DNA from: Leptospira johnsonii
GTDB lineage: Bacteria; Spirochaetota; Leptospiria; Leptospirales; Leptospiraceae
Reading direction: 5' to 3'
Assembly: GCF_003112675.1 (NCBI RefSeq)
Contig: NZ_BFAY01000006.1
Location: forward strand, 310,001 to 374,000
Length of the DNA stretch: 64,000 nucleotides
Shown here: piece after piece, positions 24,997 through 34,556 of the stretch
How the letters are laid out: every line of letters begins with the position of its first letter
Position numbering within the stretch: the first letter of the stretch is position 1
Made by a program: the position numbers and the translations under genes
Notes under the pieces: model-generated
What the model saw: only the letters and a program-made list of their open reading frames with translations
What the model was told of the DNA's origin: nothing
The model's database searches: none

Positions 24997-26886
24997 ATGT
25001 CCTTCTACCGTTGCACAGCAGTAAGTTTAAAAACGACCGCCTTAGATTTTAAAGGGAATCGAGAAAAGATCCTGTCTGCTATCCAGGCCAATATGAATTC
25101 TTCTTTGATCCTTTTTCCTGAACTGTGCATTTCCGGTTACGGTTGCGAAGACACTTTCTATTTTCCTTGGGTTTGGGAACAATCTTGGAAAAGCCTATTA
25201 GAGATAGCAAAAGCGACTTCCGATAAAACGGTAATTGTTGGACTTCCATTCTTCCAAAGTCCTTATCTATTCAATGTTTCTGCGGTTTTGCAGAATGGAC
25301 AAATACTAGGACTCGTCCCAAAACAAAACCTGGCCCAAACGGGCGTACATTACGAAAACAGATGGTTCACAAAGGGAGAAGAATCCAGAAATTATGCGAT
25401 CACTCCTGACGGATCAGAACTGCCATTCGGTTCCCTACTTTTTGAAAGCCCTGATTTCAATTTTGGAATAGAGATCTGCGAGGACTCCTGGGTCCAGACA
25501 AGACCAGGTCAATATTTAGTCGAAGCAGGCGCGGATCTGATCCTTTCTCCGGGAGCTTCTCATTTTGCTTTGGGAAAACAAGAGATCCGTAAAAAAATGT
25601 TCTCCGAGTCTTCTCGAAGTTCTTCTACTGCAATTCTTTATGCCAATTTAGATGGGAATGAGTCGGGCCGTTTGATCTTCGAAGGCGGTTGTATGGGGAT
25701 CGTAGACGGAAATATAAAACAAGAAGGTCCCAAACTTCACTTTACGGATTTTGAAAGTACTCATTTGGATCTGGATTCAAAAGAGCTTAGATCCAATCGG
25801 GCGAGAAACTTCAGGTCTTCCGGAACAAGAGAATTCAGATCCAGGGGAAAAGGCCTACAAAGAATAGAGATCCATCCTCTCAAGTCCCAAAATAGTCTGG
25901 ATCATTCGATCCAAGTTTCCAAGTCGGATCTATTCCAAGATTTTACTAGGGCAACTTCTCTTGGCCTATTTGATTATCTGATCAAATCCAAAACAAAAGG
26001 TTATACATTATCTCTTTCAGGCGGAGCAGATAGCGCAGCCTGTGCACTTCTTGTTAAAGCGGGAATTCTATTCTCCCAAAAAGAACTCGGACCCAAATAT
26101 TTGGAATCTATAGGATTAAATCCAAAAAATCTACTATTCACACTTTTCCAAGGAACGGAGAACAATTCGGAACAAACCAAAAATTCCGCAAAACAACTTT
26201 CGGAAGAATTGGGTTTTACCCATGCAGAGATTACCGTGGATTCGGAAGTAAAATCCATGTTGGAAAAAATTTCCTCAGTGAAAGGACTTGTTCCAAATTG
26301 GAAAGAGCATAATCTTGCACTTCAAAATATCCAAGCAAGGGTCAGATCTCCCTTGATCTGGTTACTTGCCAACCTGAACGGACATCTTCTTCTTTCCACA
26401 GGAAATAGAAGTGAAGCAAGCGTAGGATATACTACGATGGACGGGGACTCTTCCGGTTCTGTTGCTCCACTCACCGGGGTCAGTAAAGAATTTCTACTTT
26501 CTTGGCTTAAGAATGTATCCGAAGGAAAAGATTTAATCCTTCCTAAGATAAATGCTCTCGAAGGTATCGTCCATTCCAAACCTACTGCGGAACTAAAACC
26601 GCTTTCCGAAAAACAGGAAGATGAGAAGGACCTAATGCCTTATCCACTTCTCCAAAAATTAGAAAGGAATTTTGTGTTCTTAGGAAAATCTCCTGACGAT
26701 CTTTTAGGATCCCAAGAATGGTCCGACCAGAAAGAAGCAGAAGAAGGCAAAAAGAAATTCTTAAAATTATTCTCCGCAAGCCAATGGAAAAGAGAAAGGC
26801 TCCCGCCTTCTTTTCATTTGGACGAATACGGTTTGGATCCTAAATCTAGTTTCCGTTTTCCGATCCTGAGCGAGATCTCTTTCTAA
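24997..26886 (+). CDS. nadE: Glutamine-hydrolysing NAD+ synthase
   Basis: 629 residues. The N-terminal amidase (about 1-290) has the Glu-Lys-Cys triad: F-P-E-L-C-I-S-G-Y-G, P-K-Q-N-L-A-Q and I-E-I-C-E-D-S-W. The C-terminal synthase (about 320-629) has the PP-loop S-L-S-G-G-A-D-S-A and the later S-T-G-N-R-S-E-A-S-V-G-Y-T-T motif. It converts nicotinate adenine dinucleotide to NAD+ with ammonia from glutamine, channelled between domains. AAGGAA precedes the ATG. The 3' end overlaps the convergent gene by four bases. Confidence 0.96.
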   Translation: MSFYRCTAVSLKTTALDFKGNREKILSAIQANMNSSLILFPELCISGYGCEDTFYFPWVWEQSWKSLLEIAKATSDKTVIVGLPFFQSPYLFNVSAVLQNGQILGLVPKQNLAQTGVHYENRWFTKGEESRNYAITPDGSELPFGSLLFESPDFNFGIEICEDSWVQTRPGQYLVEAGADLILSPGASHFALGKQEIRKKMFSESSRSSSTAILYANLDGNESGRLIFEGGCMGIVDGNIKQEGPKLHFTDFESTHLDLDSKELRSNRARNFRSSGTREFRSRGKGLQRIEIHPLKSQNSLDHSIQVSKSDLFQDFTRATSLGLFDYLIKSKTKGYTLSLSGGADSAACALLVKAGILFSQKELGPKYLESIGLNPKNLLFTLFQGTENNSEQTKNSAKQLSEELGFTHAEITVDSEVKSMLEKISSVKGLVPNWKEHNLALQNIQARVRSPLIWLLANLNGHLLLSTGNRSEASVGYTTMDGDSSGSVAPLTGVSKEFLLSWLKNVSEGKDLILPKINALEGIVHSKPTAELKPLSEKQEDEKDLMPYPLLQKLERNFVFLGKSPDDLLGSQEWSDQKEAEEGKKKFLKLFSASQWKRERLPPSFHLDEYGLDPKSSFRFPILSEISF

Positions 26887-27602
26887 AGCCCGGCTTGTTC
26901 GTAAGCTCTTTGCTTATCCTTCTGTACTTGTTCCAATTGTTGGATCATAGTTTGTTGGATGGTCTCTAATTTCTTTTCTTGTTCTGGATCACCTGATCCT
27001 TTTTGCAGATCTACCAAATATTTTACGATCTCCAATCTGTCCTTGGATTGTTTCTCCATATAATCGTAATAAGTAACGGTTTGGTCCTTGGATGCGGTAC
27101 GGCTTAAGACTGCTCTGGTAGCTTCTGAAACTCTTTGTTCAAAAACTTTTCTTTGCTCTTTTTCCGCAGGGCTCATACGGCTGGGAAGAAGCGAGTTATT
27201 AGGAAACTTTTCCTTGAGCTGAGCGAATCTTTCCATTTCCTCATTTGTGTAAGGTTTACCTGATTGAGGATTTACAGGGTTATCCGAATCTGCTGCAGGA
27301 GCTCCCGGTTTATTTTCAGAAGAAGGTTCTCCCGCTTCAGGTTCGCGATATTCTGCTTTTCCGGCCTTATAAAAATCGGAGTTTGAATCGAATAGAGAAG
27401 GATCCGCACCTGTTTTGCCATAACCGGAGCGTCCGGAACTGGATCCCGATCCTCCTCCGAAAATACTGGCGAGCGCTTCTGCTTCACTTTGTTTATTTTT
27501 GGAATCCGATTTGTCATCGTCGGTCCAAAATAAGACCACCAATAAGAAGATGAAGAATACTATAAAAACTACGGAAATTAATAATGTTCGAACTCTAGTC
27601 AC
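26883..27602 (-). CDS. Membrane-anchored helical hypothetical protein
   Basis: 239 residues, not recognised. One N-terminal membrane helix (L-L-I-S-V-V-F-I-V-F-F-I-F-L-L) and a Gly/Ser-rich low-complexity linker (about 40-75) precede a charged, helical C-terminal half rich in Glu, Lys and Gln. The last 60 residues are probably coiled coil (I-Q-Q-T-M-I-Q-Q-L-E-Q-V-Q-K-D). No motif suggests an enzyme. It faces nadE convergently with a four-base overlap. Its N-terminal end overlaps the open frame of the downstream lipoprotein gene but not that gene's preferred start. Confidence 0.6.
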   Translation of the reverse strand: MTRVRTLLISVVFIVFFIFLLVVLFWTDDDKSDSKNKQSEAEALASIFGGGSGSSSGRSGYGKTGADPSLFDSNSDFYKAGKAEYREPEAGEPSSENKPGAPAADSDNPVNPQSGKPYTNEEMERFAQLKEKFPNNSLLPSRMSPAEKEQRKVFEQRVSEATRAVLSRTASKDQTVTYYDYMEKQSKDRLEIVKYLVDLQKGSGDPEQEKKLETIQQTMIQQLEQVQKDKQRAYEQAGL

Positions 27603-27660
27603 GACGAGGAAGCCTCAGTTTTTTAGTTGTAAGACCGCTCCAAGGTCGAATTCTATCCTT

Positions 27661-28386
27661 GTGGGTTGTAAATTTAGAATCCAACAGACCCAAAAGGCAG
27701 GCAACCTAAAAACCCCTGCCGTTCAGACGGTTTTACTCTCGTTTTTTCTGTTTTTCGCCTCTTGCGGAACGAATACCGAGGTGACCCAGTCCCCTTTTGT
27801 ATTCTTAACTCCAGTGGGAGTTCCCCAAATTTTTTCCATAACCGCTAAATACGATAATATAGATACTCATAAGCCAGAGTATGATCTGAGATATTATATC
27901 ACTAACCTGGAACCTCAATTCGTAGGTTATAATCTTTATATCACTTTCGCCATCCCTTCCGCGGGAGAAACTCTCAATAATGCCAATCTATATCTAGAAA
28001 ACGGGGTCCAACCTTCTTTTCCTCAGTTAGCGATCCAAGCTTCCACTTCCAATGTGGTGACCCAGACGATCGAAAACTTGCAGCCATTCTCCCCAGTGCA
28101 GATGTTCCAAAAATGTGAGGTCTATACTTTCACATTAAGAGCATTATTGAATACAGGCATCACTTCTAATATGTCCACTCCGGTCACAAGATGTAGTTCC
28201 ATCTATCCGGACCATTGTGGAACGAATACAAGTTGTAATCCTACTGCATGCACTACGGCAAGCTGCTCAACTTCCACCCAAGCTCTTTGTCCTGTCGGAA
28301 CCGCTTGTAATCCCTGCACCAAGGGAAATGCGGCTACCGGTTGCGCCTGCCCTGCGGGAGAATCTCCGCCGGGTTGCAATCTATGA
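27661..28386 (+). CDS. Cys-rich C-terminal lipoprotein, unknown
   Basis: About 241 residues from the GTG at 27661. The hydrophobic stretch V-L-L-S-F-F-L-F-F-A-S-C ends in a lipobox near residue 35, so it is likely a lipoprotein. The first half is a beta-rich domain (I-T-A-K-Y-D-N, Y-N-L-Y-I-T-F-A-I). The last 60 residues are a Cys/Thr/Pro-rich tail with about ten Cys (C-G-T-N-T-S-C-N-P-T-A-C), perhaps a disulphide-knotted module. The start is uncertain: the frame is open back to 27499 and the N-terminal region before the hydrophobic core is long. The stop overlaps the rsmI start as ATGA. Confidence 0.6.
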   Translation: MGCKFRIQQTQKAGNLKTPAVQTVLLSFFLFFASCGTNTEVTQSPFVFLTPVGVPQIFSITAKYDNIDTHKPEYDLRYYITNLEPQFVGYNLYITFAIPSAGETLNNANLYLENGVQPSFPQLAIQASTSNVVTQTIENLQPFSPVQMFQKCEVYTFTLRALLNTGITSNMSTPVTRCSSIYPDHCGTNTSCNPTACTTASCSTSTQALCPVGTACNPCTKGNAATGCACPAGESPPGCNL

Positions 28387-29132
28387 CCGAAACTCCCAAC
28401 TCTAAATTTACTATCCGACCTGGAGCCGCTTACGTAGTTGCTACCCCCATAGGAAATTTAGAAGATATCACCTTCCGAGCGGTTCAGGTCCTCAAACAAG
28501 TGGATATCATCTATTGCGAAAATTCTTCTCATAGCAGAAGACTTCTTCAGACATACGAAATTTCTACCCAGACTCGTACATTATATAAGGACCAAGGCGC
28601 GGAACCTTATAAAGGTATTATAGAAGATCTAAAATCAGGAAAAACCTTAGCCTTAGTTTCGGATGCAGGAACTCCTGGTGTCTCAGACCCGGGCTCTCAA
28701 CTGGTTCGCATATTACGAGAGGAGAATATTCCAATCGTTCCGATCCCGGGGGCAAGCGCTCTCACCTCTATGCTTTCCGTTTCCGGTTGGCAGGTGCAGC
28801 CTTCTCTCTTTCTTGGTTTTCTGTCCGAGAAAAAGGGTAAAAAAAGAAACCAACTAAAAGAATGGGAAAACTTCGAAGGAGTACTCACCATCTTCGAATC
28901 GGTTCATAGGATCAGGGATACTCTGTCTGCTATCCGGGAAATTTTTCCAAATTCTCCGATCCTTTTAGGAAGAGAATTGACTAAAATCCATGAGGAAATC
29001 CTGAAAATAGAACCTGTTCAGCCCCTGGAATCCCTGAAATTCCCGGAAAAGGGAGAATTTGTGGTGCTAATCTATACAAATCCTAAAAAAATGCTTAACG
29101 GACGTGTCGGAGATGCCGATACTTTAGAGTGA
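28383..29132 (+). CDS. rsmI: 16S rRNA 2'-O-ribose methyltransferase
   Basis: 249 residues. The motifs A-T-P-I-G-N-L-E-D-I-T-F-R-A, V-S-D-A-G-T-P-G-V-S-D-P-G and F-L-G-F-L-S-E-K-K-G-K match RsmI, which methylates C1402 of 16S rRNA in the decoding centre using SAM. The usual E-D-T-R-H-S is E-N-S-S-H-S here. The ATG at 28383 overlaps the lipoprotein stop (ATGA). It is followed after 12 bases by flgM. Confidence 0.92.
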   Translation: MTETPNSKFTIRPGAAYVVATPIGNLEDITFRAVQVLKQVDIIYCENSSHSRRLLQTYEISTQTRTLYKDQGAEPYKGIIEDLKSGKTLALVSDAGTPGVSDPGSQLVRILREENIPIVPIPGASALTSMLSVSGWQVQPSLFLGFLSEKKGKKRNQLKEWENFEGVLTIFESVHRIRDTLSAIREIFPNSPILLGRELTKIHEEILKIEPVQPLESLKFPEKGEFVVLIYTNPKKMLNGRVGDADTLE

Positions 29133-29144
29133 GAGGGAAAACCC

Positions 29145-29468
29145 ATGACTATCGATAAAATAGGCGGCATTGGTGGAGGATCTTACGAGCCACGTAAGTC
29201 GGCCCCTGTACGCAAAACTGAATCTAAAGAATCATTCGACAATATTTCTATTTCCGACACTGCAAAACAAAAGGCTTCGGAAGCTCGTATCCAAGCGGAA
29301 GTTCAAACGATCGCACAAAAGATCGTGGCAAGCCCGGTGGATTCTGAACGTTCCACCAAGCTGAAAGAAGTTAAGGAAAAACTAAAGAATGGAGATTACG
29401 ATAATCTCAGCCCTGAGATCTTGAACGCAGTAGCTGATCGTATCGCAGAATCTTTTTTAGGCCGTTAA
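29145..29468 (+). CDS. flgM: Anti-sigma-28 factor FlgM
   Basis: 107 residues. The N-terminus has the FlgM pattern M-x-I-x-K-I-G-G-I and a Ser/Glu-rich, presumably disordered first half. The C-terminal half is helical (I-A-Q-K-I-V-A-S-P, V-K-E-K-L-K-N-G-D-Y and I-A-E-S-F-L), which is where FlgM binds FliA (sigma-28). In enterobacteria FlgM leaves through the hook to release FliA; spirochaete flagella are periplasmic, so the route may differ. The next gene lies beyond a strong terminator. Confidence 0.85.
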   Translation: MTIDKIGGIGGGSYEPRKSAPVRKTESKESFDNISISDTAKQKASEARIQAEVQTIAQKIVASPVDSERSTKLKEVKEKLKNGDYDNLSPEILNAVADRIAESFLGR

Positions 29469-29477
29469 TTTATAATT

Positions 29478-29513
29478 AAATCCGGAATTGTTTCCCTTGG
29501 ATTCCGGATTTTA
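29478..29513 (+). terminator. Rho-independent terminator after flgM
   Basis: AAATCCGGAAT, a 12-base loop, ATTCCGGATTT then T. The 11 bp perfect stem starts ten bases after the flgM stop codon, so the ADH-like gene after it needs its own promoter. Confidence 0.88.
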
Positions 29514-29550
29514 CATACTTCCTCTCAATTAAAAGGGAGAACGACACAAA

Positions 29551-30720
29551 ATGCCGATACTCCCCGACTGGATCAATTTTAGTTTTCCCACCAAAATCCA
29601 TTTTGAAGTCGATTGCGGCTTTAAAATGGGAAACTTCATTAAGAATATAGGCAACCGCGCGGTCATTCTTTCCACTCAAAGTGAGTTGGAGAATATGGAC
29701 GAGTTCTCCATCATCAAAACCTCTCTTGAGAAACATATAGACGGTGTCATTCTGTACGACAATATAGAGAAAGAACCTACATTAAAAGAACTAGATACTG
29801 CCGCCTACTTCGCTAGGATCTCCAACGCAAACTGTATCATCGGCTACGGTTCTTACGAAAGTTTAAATATGGCAAAGTTAGTCGCACTTCTTGCGAGTAA
29901 CGACGCGTTCGCAGAAGATGTCTTTATCCTGAAAAAAAATATTAGACTAAAAAAACCGATCCCTCTCATTCTGATCCCTACTCACCCAGTGATGGGCCTG
30001 GAATGCTCTCCAACAGCTACAGTGTACATGGATGACGACAGGACCGTTCGTTATTATTCTAATGAGTTTCTTTTTCCGGAAATGGTGATCGCTGACGCTA
30101 AGATCAGCAGTTTTATGACTTCTGCGGACGTGGCAAAAGTGGGTGTGGGAATTTTAGCCGCTGCTGTAGACAGTATTCTTTCCAAATATTCGAACGAAAT
30201 TACAAACTCCTCTTCTTTGAGAGCGATAGAGATCATTTATAAAAACTTGGTCCCTGCCATAAGGGATCCTAAGAACTTGCAGTACAAAAATGCGATCTTC
30301 GGTGCGAGTCTGCTTGTAGGAATGTCCCATTCTTCCAGTTCATTAGGACTTTGTTATGCACTTTCTTTAGCGGCTTCTAACCTAACGAACCTGGACGTTT
30401 TCCAAGCGATGTCAATTCTTCTTCCCCACGTGATGGAGTACAACCTGACCTCCTCCGCAGGTAAATATGTGATGATCGCAAAAGCCCTGGACGAGGACAT
30501 CACCAATATTTCGGTGATCGAGGCTGCCATCAAAGCGGTAGAAGGTATCCGTAAAATTTATATAGAACTTAAGATCCCGCAAAGGCTTTCTGAATACGAG
30601 GTTCGTAAGATTGATCTGCCTGGGATCGCAAGCCTTGCTTCTTCTTTTCCTTTCTTGGATTCTCTTCCTAGGGAACTTCCTAAAAACGAGATCGAAACCA
30701 TCCTAGTCGCTGCGTTCTAA
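29551..30720 (+). CDS. Degenerate iron-containing alcohol dehydrogenase homologue
   Basis: 389 residues with the overall shape of group III Fe-ADH: an N-terminal Rossmann half (about 1-190) and an all-helical C-terminal half containing I-L-L-P-H-V-M. The defining residues look lost. The G-G-G-S-x-x-D-x-A-K loop is G-Y-G-S-Y-E-S-L-N-M-A-K. The P-T-T-x-G-T-G-S-E loop is replaced by P-T-H-P-V-M-G-L-E. The metal ligands Asp and His of the D-A-x-x-H-A helix are Gly and Ala (G-V-G-I-L-A-A-A), and the two later His positions are Cys/Ser and Val. It is probably not a metal-dependent dehydrogenase. It lies between flgM and a bactofilin. Confidence 0.75.
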   Translation: MPILPDWINFSFPTKIHFEVDCGFKMGNFIKNIGNRAVILSTQSELENMDEFSIIKTSLEKHIDGVILYDNIEKEPTLKELDTAAYFARISNANCIIGYGSYESLNMAKLVALLASNDAFAEDVFILKKNIRLKKPIPLILIPTHPVMGLECSPTATVYMDDDRTVRYYSNEFLFPEMVIADAKISSFMTSADVAKVGVGILAAAVDSILSKYSNEITNSSSLRAIEIIYKNLVPAIRDPKNLQYKNAIFGASLLVGMSHSSSSLGLCYALSLAASNLTNLDVFQAMSILLPHVMEYNLTSSAGKYVMIAKALDEDITNISVIEAAIKAVEGIRKIYIELKIPQRLSEYEVRKIDLPGIASLASSFPFLDSLPRELPKNEIETILVAAF

Positions 30721-30791
30721 GCCGTAAAAAAAGCGGTTTATGTCGGGAAAAACATTTGAAAGGTCCGATCGGGGTCCGAGAATGGAGACTC

Positions 30792-31112
30792 ATGAGCGAA
30801 GAATCCATAGACACGATTATCGGGGAAGACATCCAATTCCGAGGCAAACTACGTTTCAATAACGCACTCAAGATCAAGGGCCAATTCAAGGGTACCATTG
30901 AGACCACTGGATCTTTGATCGTAGGAGAAACTGGAAGAGTCGAGGCCGATATCGAAACAGGAACCTTGGAAATCGAGGGAGATCTAAAAGGAAATATCAG
31001 CGCTGCCTCCAAAGTTTCCGTCCGCAAGACAGGAAAATTAGTCGGAGACGTTCGCACTCCGGATCTGGAAATCGAATCGGGAGCAAAATTCAGCGGGAAT
31101 TGCATCATGTAA
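30792..31112 (+). CDS. Bactofilin
   Basis: 106 residues. The protein is almost wholly the bactofilin beta-helix: I-G-E-D-I-Q-F-R-G, then repeating K-I-K-G-Q-F-K-G-T-I, L-I-V-G-E-T-G-R-V-E-A-D-I, L-E-I-E-G-D-L-K-G-N-I and V-R-K-T-G-K-L-V-G-D-V. Bactofilins polymerise without nucleotide into filaments that position cell-wall enzymes; in spirochaetes they are linked to cell shape. The start at 30792 has GGAG upstream; the frame is open to TTG 30756. The 3' end lies three bases before recJ. Confidence 0.92.
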   Translation: MSEESIDTIIGEDIQFRGKLRFNNALKIKGQFKGTIETTGSLIVGETGRVEADIETGTLEIEGDLKGNISAASKVSVRKTGKLVGDVRTPDLEIESGAKFSGNCIM

Positions 31113-31114
31113 TT

Positions 31115-33019
31115 ATGCCCCAGCATGGACCAGATTTTCATAACCTACCAAATTCTTCCATACAAGGCTTAACTCCTCTCCAGTCCCATGTGTTCGGGAC
31201 TAAATTCGGAGGGGTTTCCGATCCTACCAAGATCCTTGCCCAAAATATTGCAGATCTTCCTTCTCCGTTTTTATTACCGGACATGGATGACTCTATCCGC
31301 ATTCTTCAATCCGCTGTTCGGGAAAAAAAATCCATCTTACTCTATGGAGATAGAGACAGCGACGGAGTTTGTTCTACAAGCCTACTCGCCAATTTTTTAA
31401 GAGGGATACATCCAGGGAAGCTCACAGTTAAAACTTCCAGCGAGGAAGATTACGGACTCTGCGAACCTGCGATGAAATATGTAAGAGAGGTCCGACCGGA
31501 CTTACTCGTGACCCTGGACTTCGGAACAAGCAATAGTACCGAAATAGAAGAATTGAATAAAGAAGGTATACAAGTAGTGGTACTAGACCACCACGAGATC
31601 CCGGACAGAATCCCTTCTTCTTGTAAACTGATCTCTCCTAAAAGAGGAGATTCCCTCTATCCAACCGAAAAGATCTGCACTTCCGTAATCGCATGGAAAC
31701 TTATCACAGCCTGGCTTTATAGTACATTAGAAAATTATAATTCTTTAGTTTGGATCCCAGATGGAGAGACATTTTTTAGCGGCTCGCTCGTCAAAAACGG
31801 GATCAAACTTTTCAAAGGGGACAAGTCGGAAGCAGAAAAACATTTTGCCGGTAGTTTCATAGATTGGCCCACCGCTTCCAAAACCCAATTCCCTGAAAGA
31901 GAGGTTTTCTATTCTCAGATATCTTCTTCTCCTGCGATCTGGGAACAGGTTTTGAAAAATTTAGATCTAGCTTCTATAGGTACAATCACCGATATGATGC
32001 CTCTTGTGGGAGAAAATAGGATCATAGTTAAAGAAGGTTGTTACACTTTACAAAAGATCAAAACGGGAGAATTTTCACATCGTCCAGGTTTGGAAAAACT
32101 TTTCTCTCAATTGGATCTAGATAAAAAAAAGGTACTCTCCAGAGATCTGGGCTGGAGTATTGGTCCTGCATTAAATGCCGCTGGAAGAATGCAAAAAACG
32201 GAGGCAGCGCTTGGACTTCTTCTTTCCAACTCCGACAAGGAAGCGGAAACACTCGCAACGGACCTTCTCAAATTAAACGAAGAAAGAAGAGAAAGAACCA
32301 AAAGAAATTTATTCAGAGTAGAAGGTTTCCTAAAAAGAAAAAGAGAAAGAACGGAAAGACCGATCCTCTTTTGTTACGAACCTGATTTCGAACCTGGAGT
32401 TTCAGGGATCGTAGCCACAAGACTCGTGGAACAATACAAAAGACCTGTAGTATTTATTGCACCCGATCATGGACATGCAAAAGGAAGCGTAAGAGCTTAC
32501 GGCAGCGAGAATGTACTAAACCTTCTAAAAAAAGCGGAGACTATTTTTCACCAATTCGGCGGTCATAAAGAAGCAGGAGGATTTTCACTTTCCATTGATC
32601 AGATCCCAAGACTTGCAGAAATTCTTTTCCAAGAAGCAGGAAGCTGGTTGGAATCGGAAAAAGTTTCCGGCCTACAAGAAGACACTAAAAGTTTAGTCAG
32701 TCTAAGACCACAAGAGTTAAGAGAAAATTTATATACGGAGCTTGGACTATTCGAACCTTTCGGAATGGAAAATCCTGCTCCGTTACTTTCCGTAAAAGGA
32801 GCAAAAATACTTTCTTATCGCCCTTTGTCGGACGGCAAACATGCAAGGTTTAAAATTCTGGCGTCTTCCGAATCCATCCAAGCGATTATCTGGAATAAGG
32901 CGGAAGAATTCTCCCAAGTTTTAAGAGAAAAAGGTGAGTTAGATCTTTGGGGATGTTTAGAAGAGAACACTTTCAAAGGAAAGACCAGCCTTCAGTTCGT
33001 GATCCAATCCTTCGAATAA
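31115..33019 (+). CDS. recJ: Single-stranded-DNA-specific exonuclease RecJ
   Basis: About 634 residues. The DHH domain has Y-G-D-R-D-S-D-G-V (motif I), D-F-G-T-S-N (motif II region) and V-V-L-D-H-H-E-I-P (motif III). The DHHA1 and OB-like region has G-S-V-R-A-Y-G-S-E-N-V and F-G-G-H-K-E-A-G-G-F-S-L. RecJ degrades ssDNA 5'-3' in recombination and mismatch repair with Mn2+. Length matches the family (about 570-650). The frame is open to a TTG at 31100 inside the bactofilin gene; the ATG at 31115 fits the gap better. It converges with pcnB. Confidence 0.93.
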   Translation: MPQHGPDFHNLPNSSIQGLTPLQSHVFGTKFGGVSDPTKILAQNIADLPSPFLLPDMDDSIRILQSAVREKKSILLYGDRDSDGVCSTSLLANFLRGIHPGKLTVKTSSEEDYGLCEPAMKYVREVRPDLLVTLDFGTSNSTEIEELNKEGIQVVVLDHHEIPDRIPSSCKLISPKRGDSLYPTEKICTSVIAWKLITAWLYSTLENYNSLVWIPDGETFFSGSLVKNGIKLFKGDKSEAEKHFAGSFIDWPTASKTQFPEREVFYSQISSSPAIWEQVLKNLDLASIGTITDMMPLVGENRIIVKEGCYTLQKIKTGEFSHRPGLEKLFSQLDLDKKKVLSRDLGWSIGPALNAAGRMQKTEAALGLLLSNSDKEAETLATDLLKLNEERRERTKRNLFRVEGFLKRKRERTERPILFCYEPDFEPGVSGIVATRLVEQYKRPVVFIAPDHGHAKGSVRAYGSENVLNLLKKAETIFHQFGGHKEAGGFSLSIDQIPRLAEILFQEAGSWLESEKVSGLQEDTKSLVSLRPQELRENLYTELGLFEPFGMENPAPLLSVKGAKILSYRPLSDGKHARFKILASSESIQAIIWNKAEEFSQVLREKGELDLWGCLEENTFKGKTSLQFVIQSFE

Positions 33020-33027
33020 GATCAATA

Positions 33028-34497
33028 TCAATCCGAATCGTTAGAATCGGAATCTTCAGAACTAGCTTCCGGTTGCTGCTTTGATCCTTCTCCGTTTTGG
33101 CGGCCCTTTCTGTTACGATCTTTAAATCGGCCACCGCCGCCTTCCCTTTCTTTACGGTTTCGATTCGGACGTCCGCTGCCTTCTTTCCTGGCACCGCCGC
33201 CGCCACCACCAATGCTATTTGGAAGCACAGGTCTTTTTCGAAGAGAGATCTCCCAGAAGAATGCAGACTGTAGAGCCTGATCGTTATTATCCGCGATTGC
33301 ATTGATCTTAAAGACGTAAAACGCATCGTAGAAGAAGTCTTTCTTACGGAAGAAATTGTTTTGAGAGGCTTTATCATCCTCAGTATGAGTGAATCTTTCC
33401 TGAGAGGCAAAAACCTTGATCAGTCTTTCCTTATCTTTTTTAGGAGTTCCCAATCTCTGGAAAATCGGCTCCAAAGCTTGTTTTAAGGAAGCAACCAAAT
33501 GCCCCCCACTCTTCTTAGTTAAAGATTCTTCCGAAAGGTCTGAAAATAAAAGTGCATAAAAGATCTGAGGAGTAAGTTCCTCTCTTTCGGATAATAATTT
33601 GTCTGCGATCACCAAACGTTTTCCGACTCTGGTTTCTAAAAACTTGTCCCCAAAGTCCGGATTTTTTCTACGTTCTTTCTCGAATGCTTCTTTGAATAGA
33701 ACTTCCAAAAGGGAATTTTGTGCCATTCCTTGGAAAATAAGAGAAGTTCTCCAGGTACGGAAAATTTTATTATATTCTTCCAACATACGAGAAGAAGAAG
33801 CCTTCTCTAATTCGTGAACATTCTTCTTAATAGACTTGGAAGTCCCCCGATCTATTTTCAGACCGAGAAGCACTGCAAACTTTACAGCACGCAACATTCT
33901 CACAGGATCTTCTCTGAAAGAAATATCAGGATTACCGATCACTCTCAGTTGTCTGCTTTGAATATCTTCGTATCCGCCCACATAATCCACGATGGAATCG
34001 TTACGAATATCATAGTATAACGCGTTGATGGTAAAGTCTCTTCTGGCTGCGTCTTCCTGTGGAGTTCCGAATTTATTATCGCGTTTGATCAGATAATCCT
34101 GATCTTCCACAGGTTTTTCGAAACGATGTTCGGGAAGAGAACGGAAAGTACTAACCTCGATCACCTTTCCCTTAAAGAGAATATGAACGATCTTAAATCT
34201 GCGACCGATGATACGGCAGTTATTAAAGATTTTCTTAATTTGATTCGGAGTCGCGTTGGTGACCACGTCAAAATCTTTTGGCTTGCGTCCCAAAAGAAGA
34301 TCCCGCACTCCTCCGCCTACTATATAGGCCTTGTATCCGAATTTATGAAGACGATGGATAATCTTTACCGCATCCTCATCGATCATTGTCTTGCGGATCG
34401 GATGCGAATCCCGATAAAACCTCCGTCCCTCCGGATAAATAAGAATGTCGTCGACGGATCCTATTTTTTTCTTGAAGAGATTGGACAGAAATTTCAT
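33028..34497 (-). CDS. pcnB: Poly(A) polymerase / tRNA nucleotidyltransferase with Gly/Arg tail
   Basis: 489 residues. The catalytic head has [10 protein letters not shown] and the metal-binding D-F-D-V-V (near 65-75), followed by R-R-D-F-T-I-N-A and the [18 protein letters not shown] motif typical of PcnB. The helical neck and body extend to about 430. The last 60 residues are a low-complexity tail of Gly, Arg and Asn (I-G-G-G-G-G-G-A-R and [13 protein letters not shown]), ending in an acidic Ser/Asp run. PcnB polyadenylates RNA 3' ends for decay; the tail may add RNA affinity. It lies convergent to recJ with eight bases between. Confidence 0.88.
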   Translation of the reverse strand: MKFLSNLFKKKIGSVDDILIYPEGRRFYRDSHPIRKTMIDEDAVKIIHRLHKFGYKAYIVGGGVRDLLLGRKPKDFDVVTNATPNQIKKIFNNCRIIGRRFKIVHILFKGKVIEVSTFRSLPEHRFEKPVEDQDYLIKRDNKFGTPQEDAARRDFTINALYYDIRNDSIVDYVGGYEDIQSRQLRVIGNPDISFREDPVRMLRAVKFAVLLGLKIDRGTSKSIKKNVHELEKASSSRMLEEYNKIFRTWRTSLIFQGMAQNSLLEVLFKEAFEKERRKNPDFGDKFLETRVGKRLVIADKLLSEREELTPQIFYALLFSDLSEESLTKKSGGHLVASLKQALEPIFQRLGTPKKDKERLIKVFASQERFTHTEDDKASQNNFFRKKDFFYDAFYVFKINAIADNNDQALQSAFFWEISLRKRPVLPNSIGGGGGGARKEGSGRPNRNRKEREGGGGRFKDRNRKGRQNGEGSKQQPEASSEDSDSNDSD

Positions 34498-34556
34498 ATG
34501 ATGGGATAGTTAAGTCCTATAATCCCTGTCGGACCCCTACCTGCAAGTAAAAATCT

